DNA of 64,000 nucleotides. It comes from Agelas oroides. Lineage: Eukaryota > Porifera > Demospongiae > Agelasida > Agelasidae. Location: assembly GCA_949130485.1 (NCBI GenBank), contig OX422183.1:26055316-26119315 (forward strand). The letters are read 5' to 3'. The translations under genes were made by a program, and so were the position numbers. Each line of letters opens with the position of its first letter. The first letter of the stretch is position 1. The notes below the pieces were generated by a model. It searched no databases, was not told the DNA's origin, and saw nothing but the letters and a program-made list of their open reading frames with translations. Positions 9,890 through 22,000 of this stretch are shown one piece after another.

Positions 9890-12283
9890 CCCTATCCCTG
9901 TCCCTCTGTCCCTGTCCCTATGTCTGTCCTTGTTTCTCTGTCCCTGTCTGACTATTCCTGTCGCTGTCCCTCTGTTGTTGTTTCTCTGTCAGTGTCTGAC
10001 TATTCCTGTCACTGTCCCTTTGTCCCTGTCATGTCCTGTCCCTGTGCTGTCCCTGTCGATCAGTCCCTCTGTCCCTCTCTCCCTGTCCTGTCCATGTTCC
10101 TGTCCATGTTCCTGTCCCTTTCTTGCTGTTCCTATGTCCCATTGCCTGTTTGTGTGTCCATGTCCCAGTCCATTTCCCTCCACCCCTGTCCTTCTCCCAT
10201 GGTCCCTCTGTCCCTGTCTATCTGTTCCTGTCACTCAGTCCCCGTTCCCTGTTCCTGGGAGCTGTCTATCTGTCACAGTCCCTATCCCTCTGTCCCTGTC
10301 GATCTGGCCTTGTCTTTGTCCCTGTCCCTATTGCGGTGATTTTCTTCCTATCCCTATCGCTGTCCCAAACTACCTTTTTCTCTCTCCCTCTGTCCCTATC
10401 CCTCTGTCCCTATCCCTCTGTCCCTGTCCCTTTTCCTGTCCCTATCCTTGTCCGTCTGTCCTGTCTGTGTCACCCTGTCCCTGTTCCTGTCCCTCTTTCC
10501 ATATTCTTCTCCGTCTGTTGTCCTTCTGTTCCTGTCCAAGTCCCCCTTTCCATGTCCATTTCCGTAGATCCCCATTTCTGTCCTCCTTTCCCTGTTCCTG
10601 TCCCTGTCTGTCTGTCACAGTCCCTGTCCTTCGGTCCGTGTCCATCTGTCATGTCTCTGTTGCTGTCCCTTTCGCTGTCATTCTTTACCGTCCCTCTCTC
10701 ACTCTGTCACTGTCGTTCTGTCCCTTTACCTATGTCTGCCAATTGTCCCTCCGTCCCTGTTTACTCTATCCCTCTCTCTGTGTCCTTGTCCATCTGTCCT
10801 CACCCCTATTTCTGTGTCCCTCTCCCTGTCCCCCTGTCATTGTCCCTCTGTTCCTGTCCCTGTCCCTCTGTCCTTGTCCCCAGTCACTCTCCCTGTCCCC
10901 CTGTCCTTGTCCCTCTGTCGTGTCCCTCAGTCCCTGTCCCTCTGTCTCTGTCTCATCTCTCTTGGTCCCTATACCTCTTTCCTTATTCCAGTCCCTGTGT
11001 CCCTGTCCCTATGTCCTTGTGCATCTGTCCTTCACCTACTTCTGTGTCCCTCTCCCTGTACTCTTGACACACTGTCCCTGTCCCTTTGTCACTGTCCTCT
11101 GTCCTAGTCTCTCTGTCCCTATCCCTCTGTCCTTGTCCCCTGTCACTCACCCTGTCCCCCTGTCTCTATTTGTGTCCCTCTCCATGTCCCTCTGTCCCTG
11201 TACCTGTCTCATTGTCTCTGTCCCCGTCCTTGTGTCTATCTCACTCTTCCTTGTCCATATCCATTTGTCCCCATACCTCTGGCATTGTCATCCTGTCCCT
11301 GATCCTTTCTGTGTCCATATCCATCTCCGTCTTCCTTGTCCCTATCCCTCTGTCCCTGTACATCTGGCCCTGTCACTCTGTTTCTGTTCCTGTCCATCTG
11401 TCTCTGTCCCTGTCACTGTCCCTCTATCCCTCTCTCTGTCCCTGTGTCCCTTTCAATTTATCCGTCCCTCTGTCCCTGTTCTCCTGTCTATGTCCCAGTC
11501 CCAGTCCTTGTGCCTACGTATCTCCCTCTTCCCTGTTCTTTTATCCTGGTCCCTCTGTCCCCATTCTTTTCTATCTGTAATAGTCCCTGTCCCTTTGCTG
11601 TCATTGATTTCCTATCCCTGTCCCAGTCCCTCTGTCCCTCAGTCTCTGTCCCTATGTGTGTCCTTCTCCCTGTCACTCTATCCATTCCCCTGTTCCTATT
11701 CCCGTCCCTTTGCAGCTGTCCCTCTCCTTCAGCCCCAGTCCTTGTTTCTGGCGTTATCACTATCGCTCTGTCCCTGTCTGTGTCACCCTGTACCCATTCC
11801 TGTCCCTTTGTCCCTTCTCCTCTGTCCCTTTCTCTGTTCCCATCCGTCTGTCCCTGTCCCTCTGTTTCTCTTTCCCTCTGTTGCTGTCACTGCGTCTGGC
11901 CCTGTCCCTCTATCCCTGTTTGACTATTCCTGTCAGTCCCTGTCCTTGTTCCTCTCTTTGACCCTGCCCTTGTTCCTGTTCCTGTCCCTGTCTGTGTCAC
12001 TTTGTCTCTGTCATTCTGTCCGTATTCCTGTCCCTTTGTTTCTGTTCCTCTGTCCCAGTCCTTGTTTTGTCCGTCCCTGTCCCGGTCCATTTCCCTCTCT
12101 CCCTGTTTCCGTCCCTGTCCTTCTGTCCTGGTCCCTCTGTCTCTATCCATCTGTTCCTGTCACTCAGTCCCTTTTGCTTATTCCTGTCTATCTGTCACGG
12201 TCCCTGTCCATCTGTCATTGTCTCTGTCCCTGTGCATTTCGCTGTCCTTATTGCTGTCCCCAACTCGCTGTCCCTCTGTCCCT

Positions 12284-12403
12284 ATTAACTCTACCCCTTG
12301 TTCATAGTGCCATGGGTGCATGTGTTAAATTTGGCATGTCCAAAGTTGTTTAGTGTATAATTTATATGTATATAGGCTGCCTTATCTGTTCTGAGGATTA
12401 TTG
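12284..12403 (+). repeat. A+T-rich insert inside satellite, copy 2
   Basis: A near-identical copy of the block at 9770, generated by the module duplication. It differs by a few bases (GTTTAGTG for GTTTGGTG; TTATCTG for TTAACTG). The short stretch holding CTATGAGTTCCTTAAGC just before copy 1 is missing here. Confidence 0.75.
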
Positions 12404-15001
12404 TCCCTATCCCTGTCCCTCTGTCCCTGTTTGTGTCACCCTGTTCATGTTCCTGTCCTTTGTCACTGTTCCTCTGTCCCTGTCCCTATGTCTGTCCTTG
12501 TTTCTCTGTCCCTGTCTGACTATTCCTGTCGCTGTCCCTCTGTCCTTGTTTCTCTGTGCCTGTGTGACTATCCCTGTCACAGTCCCTCTGTCCCTGTCAT
12601 ATCCTGTCCCTGTCCCTGTCCTGTCCCTGTCCTGTCCCTGTCCATGTGTCCCTCTGTCCCTGTCCTGTCCACGTTCCTGTCCCTCCTCCTGTTCCTTTCT
12701 TCCTGTTCCTATGTCCCATTGCCTGTTTGTGTGTCCATGTCCCAGTCCATTTCCCTCCATCCCTGTCCTTCTCCCCTGATCCCTCTGTCCCTGTCTATCT
12801 GTTCCTGTCACTCAGTCCCTGTTCCCTGTTCCTGGGTACTGTCTATCTGTCACAGTCCCTGTCCCTCTGTCCCTGTTGATCTGGTCTTGTCATGTCCCTG
12901 TCCCTATCGCTGTCCCAAACTACCTTTTCCTCTCTCCCTCTGTTCTTATCCCTCTGTCCCTGTCCCTTTTCCTGTCCCTATTCTTGTCCCTCTGCCCTGT
13001 CTTTGTCACCCTGTCCCTGTTCCTGTCGCTTTGTCTCTGTTTCTCCATCCCTTTCCCTGTTTCTAACTTTCTGTCTCAGTCCCTCTGTTCCTGTCCCTGT
13101 CCATTTCCCTGTCCATCTCCCTCTCTCCTTGTCCCGGATGTTGTCTCTCTATTCCTCCCTCTGTCCCTCTGTCCCTATCCATGTTCTCATATCTCTGCCC
13201 CTGTCCTTGTCCTTGTGCCTATTTGTCTCCCTCTTCCCTATTCTTCTTTCCAAGTCCCTCTGTTCCTGTTCATCTGTTCGGGCCCCTCTGTCCCTGTCCA
13301 TCTGTTCCTGTCACTCTGTCCCTGTTCCTATCTATCTGTTACAGTCGCCCTATCATTGTACCCCTGTCACTCTGTTCCTGTCCCTGTGCCCCTATTCCTG
13401 TCCCTTTCCGTCCGTCCATGTGCTGGCCTCTGTCCATATCCCTCTGTTCCTGTGACCCTCGACGTCCTTGTCCTTGTCACTATCCCTCTCTCCCTGTCCC
13501 CTTGTCCCTCTGTCCCTAACTCTTTCTCCTCTGTCCCTGTCTGTCTGTCCATCTTCCAGTTCCTCTACCTGTCCATATCCCTCTCTCCCTGTCCCTCTGT
13601 CCGTATCTCAGTCCTTATCTTACTCTCCCTGTCCCCGTCCCTGTCCCTCATTCCCTATTCATGTCCGTCTCTCCCTGTCCCTATGTCCCTTTCCCTGTCT
13701 CTCTCTCCCTGCCGCTTTCGCTCTATCCCCCTCTCCCTGTCCCTGTGTTTGTCCTTCTGTCCTTGACTCTACCCTCTCTTTCGTTGATATACCTGGTTCT
13801 ACTAGGTTCGTTATGACATCCCCCAACTTTTGTAGTTACGCTTAAATCTACTTGGTTGTACTTGACTCACCCAACTCTATGCTATAATGCTCTACCAGGT
13901 TTAGTTGAACTCTCATACAGTCTGCTACGTTGTACTACTAGAATCTATACAACACTCTGTATCCCACTCTACCGTAGCTTCTAATGGAATCTGCCTGACT
14001 CCACTACACTCTACCATAGCTCTACCTGATTCTAAGGGACTCTGCTTGACTCCACCTCTCTCTGCCATGGCTCTATCTGATTCTACAGGAGAGTATTTGA
14101 CTCCACCTCACTTCACCATGGATTTCCTGGTTCCAATCAATGCCACCCTTACTCTACATCTTTCTGGTTCTACTTGACTGTTGTTATTTTACAAAGATAG
14201 TGGTTTTGTTGCTTCTTACTTTCTTTTTTCCTACTTATATGCACTTACTCCTTACTAAAGCATCCCTGCATGTCTCAAGAAGTCATGCTAGAACTAGGGC
14301 AGACTCTGCATCTAGTGAGGTTTTTGTATTGAAGAAGTCCCACAATCAACTTTACACTGACATGAATTCTGCACAATGTAACACGCTATTCCAGCATAAA
14401 CCCTTCCCCCTGACTCACCTCAGAACCAGCCAACTCCCCCTCCAATTATCCCCAGTAACAGTCTAACCTCTTTCCACAACACGTACACTAGCTCCCAGCA
14501 TGAAGAGTCCTTATCTGGATTCCTTCAATTATTCAGCCCTACCCTAGCATGCATGTAATCAGGAACAAATGGCCGTCACCCTCCCCCCCCTTTCCACCTC
14601 CCTCAAAGATCCCTACGGATTATGGGAAGACATAATTTGCACAGTTTTGTGAGTGTTACCTCAGCAAATGGGAGCTACGATGTGCGTCGTAGCAGTGTTG
14701 GCGCTCCCCCACCCGACACCCCAACCACTGCTGTGTAGCTATCTCTTGGATACACTGACAACGCAGTGGGAATGGAGGCGATGTAGCTACACTACCTGCA
14801 ATGTTGAAGTTCTTAGAAGCTAGTATAGATAGTCAAGAGTACAAAGATCATATGAGCTAGGCAGTAATCTTGATGACATTCTGCCAAATGCATGCAACTG
14901 AACCAAAAAAAATGAGCAAAAAGTTTCCCCACTAGGGTGAGGTCTTGGGGTATTGGGCTACCACGACACACGCAACACTACATGGCCAGAACAAGTCCCA
15001 G

Positions 15002-15305
15002 GTAACACCTGATGGCAGAGCCAGAGCCCCTCTCCTCCTTGCAGCTGGCTAGGCTGACACCCCTGGTTCCACTCCGTGTCCAGAGTCTGTGGGATGTAAG
15101 GGAGGAACAGAGCGGCCCTAGACCATATCGAGCAGCCAACTCGCATAGCTCTGAACCTTCTAACAGCTTTGGTTATGACTGTTAGTCCCCACAGTCTCCA
15201 TGTAGGACACTCCCCAACAGCTGCGCACAGTGTGGGTACTAGTAAAAGTGTTGTTCTCCGATTTATACTGTTGCGCACAGTGTGGGTACTAGTAAAAGTG
15301 TTTTT
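15002..15305 (+). ncRNA. Candidate Pol III-type RNA in spacer S2 (304 nt variant)
   Basis: Same A box (15013-15024), B box (15065-15075) and T5 terminator (15301-15305) as in S1. The length differs by a 50-bp tandem duplication near the 3' end minus one deleted C in GCGGCCCTAG. In the first half of the duplication the T5 run is altered to TTGTT, so only one terminator remains and transcription would be longer. Function unknown. Confidence 0.33.
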
Positions 15306-15322
15306 CTCCTATTTATACTGCT
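15223..15322 (+). repeat. 50-bp tandem duplication specific to S2
   Basis: GCGCACAGTGTGGGTACTAG begins at 15223 and again at 15273. The left unit carries TTGTTCTCCG where the right unit and all other spacers have TTTTTCTCCT. The duplication covers the 3' end of the candidate RNA and part of the left-facing TATA-like box. Confidence 0.85.
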
Positions 15323-15328
15323 ATAAAA
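15310..15328. promoter_or_regulatory. Two opposed TATA-like boxes in S2
   Basis: Same arrangement as at 1500-1518: TATAAATA leftward (15317-15310) and TATAAAA rightward (15322-15328). The adjacent 50-bp duplication leaves a degenerate extra ATTTATACTG to the left. Confidence 0.25.
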
Positions 15329-15432
15329 TGCGTCCCTAATAATTATGGGTTTCGAAACAATGAATATCATTAACGTCTCGTTAATTACATTTCCGATTGC
15401 GCGTGTGCGCTTTCGCTTGCACCTCATTAGCC

Positions 15433-15467
15433 CTCGCGGTCGCGGAACCAGACTCGGACTCCGCGAG
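15433..15467. repeat. GC-rich inverted repeat in S2
   Basis: CTCGCGG (15433-15439) pairs perfectly with CCGCGAG (15461-15467). An inner TCGCGG competes for the same right arm. S3 (28954-28988), S5 (47053-47087) and S6 (57503-57537) have the same form; S1 and S4 have a CTCGCAG left flank instead. Confidence 0.6.
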
Positions 15468-18400
15468 CTAACCAGATCCAAACGCAGTTTTTGTCACTAC
15501 TGGCAGGAGCCGTGTGAAGGTCTGCAGTCTAGATCAAAGGACAAATGTTAGCTTCAGGCTAGGGTATAGCTGGAAGTAACAGCTAGCCACAAGATCATGG
15601 CTGAGAGTCAACGTATGTTACGTATCAGAGACAGTGCTGCATTACGTCACAGATGATGTGGTGTCTTCTGGTTTCCCATGGTGTCTCATCGTCTAGCAGG
15701 TACAGGGTGCACTTGCAGATTGCTCTGAGATGAACAGTCAGTAAGATATCAAGGTGATTGTGTAACCAACATAGGCAGTGTTGTCCCATTGTGTCTCATG
15801 ATGTCACATGGGATCTCATCATGTTACATGATGGTTCGTGTTGTCTGATGGTTTCAAGGTTTCATGTCAAAGCACCCTGATGACCAGTGTTTTTGAAGCA
15901 TATCTACCAAAACAAAGTAACTTGGCCATAAATGCCCACCCATTTATGGTGTAAATGCCACACCCATTTATGACAAATGCCACACCTATTCAAGCGATGA
16001 ATGTCTCTTTCCCGATTTGCCAACTGGTGCTGGTGCACCCCCACTTGACACATAACTGCCTCTGTTGCTGTCCCACTATCCATTCCGTGTTCTTTTGTTT
16101 CTGTGTCTTTCACTTTTGTCCATCTGTCCCTGTACCTATGTGCCTGTTTGCTTCCATGTATCCCTGTCCTGGAAATTTTCACCTAATCAACATTGATTTG
16201 CCAGCAGGTGTTGCTGCACTCCCACTTGACGCACAACTGCCTCTGTTGCTGTCCCACTATCCATTCCATGTTCTTCTGTGTCTTTCACTTTCTCCGTCTG
16301 TCCCTGTCCCTACGTCCCTGTCAATGTCCCTGTCACTATCCCTGTTCCCCTGTCCCTGTTGCTGTCACTATCCCTGGCCCGTGTCCCTATTCCTCTGTCC
16401 CTTTCCCTGTTCTAATCTGTCTGTCCATGTCCCTATGTCTGTCCTTCCCCCCTTGCCCCGGTACCTGTCCCTGCCCATCTTCCTCTGTCCCAGGTCTGTC
16501 TCTGATCTTGTACCGGTACCAGTCCTTGCTTCTTTGTCATCTTCCCTCTGCCCTCCACTGAAGTCCTTCTGCTCCTGTTTTTATCCCTCCAGGACCATTT
16601 CTGGCCCTCTCTTCCTGTTCCCCCATTCCTGTTCCTCTGTCCCTGTCTCTCTGTCCCTGTCCCTCTGTCCCTCTGTCCCTGTCACTCTGTCCATGTCTCA
16701 GTCGCTATTCCAGTCCCTCTTTCCTTATTCTTGTCCGTCTGTTGTGTTTCTGTTGCTGTCCAAGCCCCCCTTTCCATGTCCGTTTCCGTAGATCCCCGTT
16801 TCTGTCCTCCTTTCCCTGGTCCTGTCCCTGTCTGTCTGTCACAGTCCCTGTCCTTCGGTCCATGTCCATCTGCCCTTTCTCTGTTCCTGTACCTTTCGCT
16901 GTGATTCCTTCCTGTCCCTCTCTCAGCCTGTCACTGTCCCTCTGTCACTTTCCCTACATCTGTCAATTGTCCCTCCATCCCAGTGTCCTTGTCCGTCTGT
17001 CCTCGCCCCTATTTCTGTGTCCCTCTCCCTGTTCACCTGTCCCCCTGTCCCTGTCATCTGTTCCGATCCGTCCCTGTCCTCTGTTCCAATCCCTTTCCCT
17101 CTGTCCTTGTCCCCTGTCACTCTCCCTCTCGCTCTCCCTGTCCCTCTATGCTGTCCCTCTGTCCTCCCTCTGTCCTTGTCCCTCTGTCCTTGTCCCCTGT
17201 CACTCTCCCTGTCCCCCTGTCCCTGTCCCTCTGTTTCCGTCCCGTTCCTTCTGTCCTTGTCCCCTTTCCCCCTGTCGCTGACCCTCTGTCCCTGTCCCTC
17301 TGTGCTATCCCTCTGTCCTTCTCCCTCTGTCCTTGTCCCTCTGTCCCTGTCCCTCTGTCCTTGTTCCCTGTCACTCTCCCTGTCCCACTGTCCCTGTTCC
17401 TCTGTCGTGTCCCTCAGTCCCTGTCCCCTGGCACTCTCCCTGTCCCCCTATCCCTCTCCCTCTCTCGTGTCCCTCAGTCCCTGTCCTTCTTTCCCTATTC
17501 CAGTCCATTTGTCCCCTTTCATGTGTCCTTGTCCATCTGTCCTTTCCCCTATTTCTGTGTATCTCTACCTGTTCCCCTGTCCCCCTGTCCCCCTGTTCCC
17601 CTGTCCCCCTGTCCCTGTCCCTTTGTCCCTCTCACTGTGTCCCCGTTCCTGCCTATGTTTCTATCCACCTCCCTCTTCCTTCTCCCCATCCCTCTGTCCC
17701 TGTAGATCTCTCCCTGTCCCTCTGTTCCTGTCCCTGTCCCTCTGTCCTTATCCATCTGTCACGCTGTCCCTGTTCCAGTCCTTATGCGTCTGTCTCTGTT
17801 CCTCTTTGTGTACCTCACCCTCTCCCTCTGTCCCTGTACCTATCTCCCTTTCTCTGTCCCTGTCCTCATCTCAATCTCCCTCTTCATTATCCAAATCCCT
17901 TTGTCCCTGTACATCTCGCCCTGTCACTGTGTTCCTGTTCCTGTCTTTGTCCCGATCCATCTCCCTCTTCCATGTCCCCATCCCTCTGTCCTTGTCCCTC
18001 TGTCCTTATCCCTCTGTCCCTGTCCCTCTGTCCCTGTCCCTCTATCCCTGTCCCTCTGTCCTTCTCCCTGTCCTTGTCCCTGTGTTTCTGTCTCATCTCT
18101 ACTTGTCCCTATACCTCTTTCCTTATTCCAGTGCCTGCGTCCTTGTGAATCTGTCCTTCCCCTATTTCTGTGTCCCTCTCCCTGTCCTCCTGTCCCACTG
18201 TCCCTGTCCCTCTGTCCTTGTCACTCTGTCCTGTCCCTCTGTCCTTTTTCCCTGTCACTCTCACTGTACCCTTGTCCCTGTCCCTATTTGTGTCCCTCTC
18301 CATGTCCCTCTGTCCCTGTACCTGTCTCCTTGTCTCTCTTCCTGTCCTTGTCTCTATCTCCGTCTTCCTTGTCCATATCCCTTTGTCCCTGTACATCTGG

Positions 18401-18540
18401 CACTGTCACTCTGTCCCTGTTCCAGTTTTTATCCATGTTAATCTCCATCTTCCTTGTCCCTATCCCTCTGTCCCTGTACGTCTGGCCCTGTCGCTCTCTC
18501 CTTCTTCCTGTCTTTGTCCTATCCATCCGTCCATATCCCT

Positions 18541-19090
18541 TTGTTCTTGTACATCTGGCCCTGTCACTCTGTCCGTGTTCCTGTCTTTGTCCTGATCCAT
18601 CTCCCTCCTCCATGTCCCCCTCCCTCTGTACCTGTTCCTCTGTCCTTGGCCATCTGTCACTCTGTCCCTTTTCCTATCCATGTCCGTCTATCCTTGTCCC
18701 TGTCCCTATTTGTGTCCCTCTCCCTGTCCCTCTGTCCTTGTACCTATCTCCCTGTCTCTGTCCCTGTCCTCATCTCTATCTCCCTTTACCTTATCCGTAT
18801 CCCTTTGTTCTTGTACATCTGGCCCTGTCACTCTGTCCGTGTTCCTGTCTTTGTCCTTATCCATCTCCCTCCTCCATGTCCCCCTCCCTCTGTACCTGTT
18901 CCTCTGTCCTTGGCCATCTGTCACTCTGTCACTGTTCCCTGTCACTCTGTCCCTTTTCCTATCCATGTCCGTCTATCCTTGTCCCTGTCCCTATTTGTGT
19001 CCCTCTCCCTGTCCCCCTGTCCTTGTACCTATCTCCCTGTCTCTGTCCCTGTCCTCATCTCTATCTCCCTTTACCTTATCCGTATCCCTT
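18541..19090 (+). repeat. ~264/285-bp tandem duplication in A2
   Basis: TTGTTCTTGTACATCTGGCC occurs at 18541 and 18805 (offset 264). CCCTTTTCCTATCC occurs at 18666 and 18951 (offset 285). The second copy carries an extra 21 bp containing GTCACTGTTCC. A recent local expansion inside the array. Confidence 0.75.
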
Positions 19091-22000
19091 TGTCCCTGTA
19101 CATCTCGCCCTGTCACTCTGTGCCTGTTCCTGTCTTTGTCCCTATCCATCTCCCTCTTCCTTGTCCCCATCCCTCTGTCCGTGTACATCTCTACTTTTCC
19201 CTCTGTCCCTGTTCCTCTGTCCTTGTCCCTCTGTCTCTTTCCCTCTGTCCTTGTCCCTCTGTCCCTGTCCCTCTGTCCTTGTCCCCTGTCACTCTCCCTG
19301 TCCCCCTGTCCTTGTTCCTCGGTTGTGTCCCTCAGTCCCTGTCCCTCTATCTCTGTCTCATCTCTCCTTGTCCTTATACGTCTTTCCTTATTCCAGTCCC
19401 TGTGTCCCTGTCCCTATGTACTTGTGCATCTGTCCTTCACCTACTTCTGAGTCCCTCTCCCTGTCCTCCTGTGATGCTGTCCCTGTCCCTTTGTACCTGT
19501 CGCTCGGTCCCTGTCCCTGTCCCTCGGTCCCTGTCCCTGTCCTCTGTCTTTGTCTCTCTGTCCCTGTCCCTCTGTGGCACTCACCCTTTCCCCCTGTCCC
19601 TGTCCCTGTCCCTATTTGTGTCCCTCTCCATGTTCCTCTGTCCCTGTACCTCCCTCCTTGTCTCTGTCCCTGTCCTTGTCTCTATCTCCCTCTTCCTTGT
19701 CCATATACCTTTGTCTCCGTACATCTGCCACTGTAACTCTGTCTCTGATCCTGTTTGTGTCCATATCCATCTCCATCTTCCTTGTCCCTATCCCTCTGTC
19801 CTTGTCCATCTGGCCCTGTCTCTCTGTCCCTGTTCCTATCCATCTGTCTCTGTCCCTCTCACTGTCACTCTATCCCGCTCTCTGTCCCTGTGTCCCTTTC
19901 AAATTTTACATCCCTCTGTCCCCCGTTCTCCTGTCTATGTCCCAGTACCAGTCCTTGTGCCTATGTATCTCCCTCTTCCCTGTCCTTCTATCCTGGTCCC
20001 TCTGTCCCCGTTCCTTTCTATCTGTCATAGTCCCTGTCCCTTTGCTGTCATTCATTTCCTATCCCTGTCCCAGTCCCTCTGTCCCCCAGTGTCTGTCCCA
20101 ATGTGTGTCCTTGTCCCTGTCACTCCTATCACTGTTCCTGTTCCTGTCCCTCTGCAGCTGTCCCTGTCCTTCAACCCCTGTCCCTGTACCTGTTGTTATC
20201 ACCATCGGTCCGTCCCTGTCTGTATCACCCTGTCACCGTTCCTGTCCCTCTCCTGGTTCCCATTCCGTCTGTCCCTCTGTTCCTGTCCCTATGTCTGAAC
20301 TTGTCCTTCTCCCGCGGTCTGACTATTCCTGTCGGTCCCTGTCCTTGTTCCACCCTTTGTCCCTGCCCTTGTTCCTGTTCCCATCCCTGTCTGTGTCACT
20401 TTGTCTGTGTCACTCTGTCCCTGTTCCTGTGCCTTTGTGTCTGTTGCTATATGTCCCTGTCCTTGTCTCTCTGTCTCTATCCTTCTGTTCCCGTCACTCA
20501 GTCCCTGTTGCCTGTTCCTGTCTATCTGTCACAGTCCCTATCCATCTGTCATTTTCTCTGTCATTGTCTCTATCCCTGTGCATTTCAGTGTCCTTATTGC
20601 TATCCCCAACTCGCTGTCCCTCTCTCCCTGTTGATCTCCCTCTTCCTTGTTCATACCCCTTTGTCCCTATCCATCTCCCTCTTTCTTGTACCTATCCCTC
20701 TGTGTCTGTCCCTCTGTCCCTGTCCATCTGTCCTTGGCCCTCTGTCACTCTGCCCCTGTTCCTGTCCTTGTCCGTCTGTCCTTGTCCCTGTCCCTATTTC
20801 TGTCCCTCTCCCTGTCCGTCTGTCCCTGTACCTATCTCCCTGTCTCTGTCCCTCTCCTCATCTCTCCTCATCTCTATCTCCCTTTTCTTTATCCATATCC
20901 TTTTGTCCCTGTACATCTCGCCCTGTCACTCTGTCCTTGTTCCTGTCTTTGTCCCTATCCATCTCCCTCTTCCTTGTTCATATCCGTTTGTCCCTGTACA
21001 TCTGGCCCTGTCACTCTGTTCCTGTTCCTGTCCATCTTTATCTGTCCCTGTCACTGTCCCTCTATCCCTCTCTCTGTCCCTGTGTCCCTTTCAATTTTTC
21101 CATCCCTCGTCCCTGTTCTCCTGTCTATGTCCCAGTCCCAGTCTTTGTGCCTATGTATCTCCCTCTTCCCTGTCCTTCTATCCTGGTCCCTCTGTCCCCG
21201 TTCCTTTCTATCTGTCATAGTCCCTGTCCCTTTGCTGTCATTCATTTCCTATCCCTCCTGTCATTGTCCCTGTCCCTGTCACTCTATCTCTGTTCCTGTT
21301 CCTGTCCCTCTGCAGCTGTCCCTGTCCTTCAACCCCTGTCCCTGTTCCTGTTGTTATCACCATCGCTGTGTCCCTGTCTGTGTCACCCTGTGCCCGTTCC
21401 TGTCCCTCTCCCGGTCCGTGTCTCAGTCGCTATTCCAGTCCCTCTTTCCTTATTCTTGTCCGTCTGTTGTCCTTCTGTTCCTGTCCAAGTCCCCCTTTCC
21501 ATGTCCCTTTCCGTAGATCCCCGTTTCTGTCCTCCTTTCCCTATTCCTGTCCCTGTCTGTCTGTCACAGTCCCTGTCCTTCGGTCCATGTCCATCTGCCC
21601 TTTCTCTGTTCCTGTATCTTTCGCTGTGATTCCTTCCTGTCCCTCTCTCAGCCTGTCACTGTCCCTCTGTCCCTTTCCCTACCTCTGTCAATTGTCCCTC
21701 CGTCCCTGTGTCCTTGTCGTCTGTCCTCGCCCCTATTTCTGTGTCGCTCTCCCTGTTCACCTGTCCCCCTGTCCCTGTCCTCTGTTCCGATCCCTTTCCC
21801 TCTGTCCTTGTCCCCTGTCACTCTCCCTATCACTCTCCCTGTCCCTCTGTGCTGTCCCTCTGTCCTTCTCCCTCTGTCCTTGTCCTTCTGTCCTTGTCCC
21901 TCTGTCCTTGTCCCTCTGTCCTTGTCCCCTGTCACTCTCCCTGTCCCCCTGTCCCTGTCCCTCTCTTCCGGTCCCGTTCCCTCTGTCCTTGTCCCCTGTC

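Larger units (their letters stand above)
7396..12403 (+). repeat. Direct duplication of a ~2.5-kb module in A1
   Basis: The segment of about 7396-9889 is repeated as about 9890-12403. Matching landmarks are ACTATTCC at 7442 and 9951 (offset 2509) and TAACTCTACC at 9771 and 12286 (offset 2515). Both copies end with the same 120-bp A+T-rich insert. A third, partial and more diverged copy follows from 12404 toward the array end. Confidence 0.8.
2184..13792 (+). repeat. Pyrimidine-rich satellite array A1
   Basis: About 11.6 kb of GTCCCT and GTCCCTCT steps with point variants. Long modules are marked by CGTAGATCCC at 2971, 5536, 8011 and 10563, giving periods of 2565, 2475 and 2552 bp. The last two modules are a clear direct duplication. 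The array ends at TTGACTCTACC followed by the next spacer. The basic steps contain no stop codon in any frame, so open frames of 695 codons (2140-4227), 705 codons (3536-5653) and 807 codons (9930-12353) run through it in different frames, with purely repetitive Ser/Leu/Cys/Pro/Val products. No gene is supported. Confidence 0.93.
13793..16013 (+). repeat. Macrosatellite spacer copy S2
   Basis: A full spacer preceded by the array end motif TTTCGTTGATATAC. Compared with S1 it has a short deletion near 13838 in the minisatellite and the short form of the GGCAGTAATC indel. It also has a single TAGC step at GTAGCTACACTAC, a 50-bp tandem duplication at 15223-15322 inside the candidate RNA, and a 10-bp duplication at GTATGTTACGTATCAG. 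It lacks the 66-bp block before the array. No credible coding frame is present. Confidence 0.9.

Noticed and set aside
2184-13792. Telomeric repeat array, because the minus strand has G3 runs every six bases
   Set aside because: GGGACA is not a telomere repeat I know. The array is degenerate, has 8-bp steps and long modules, and is interrupted by complex spacers.
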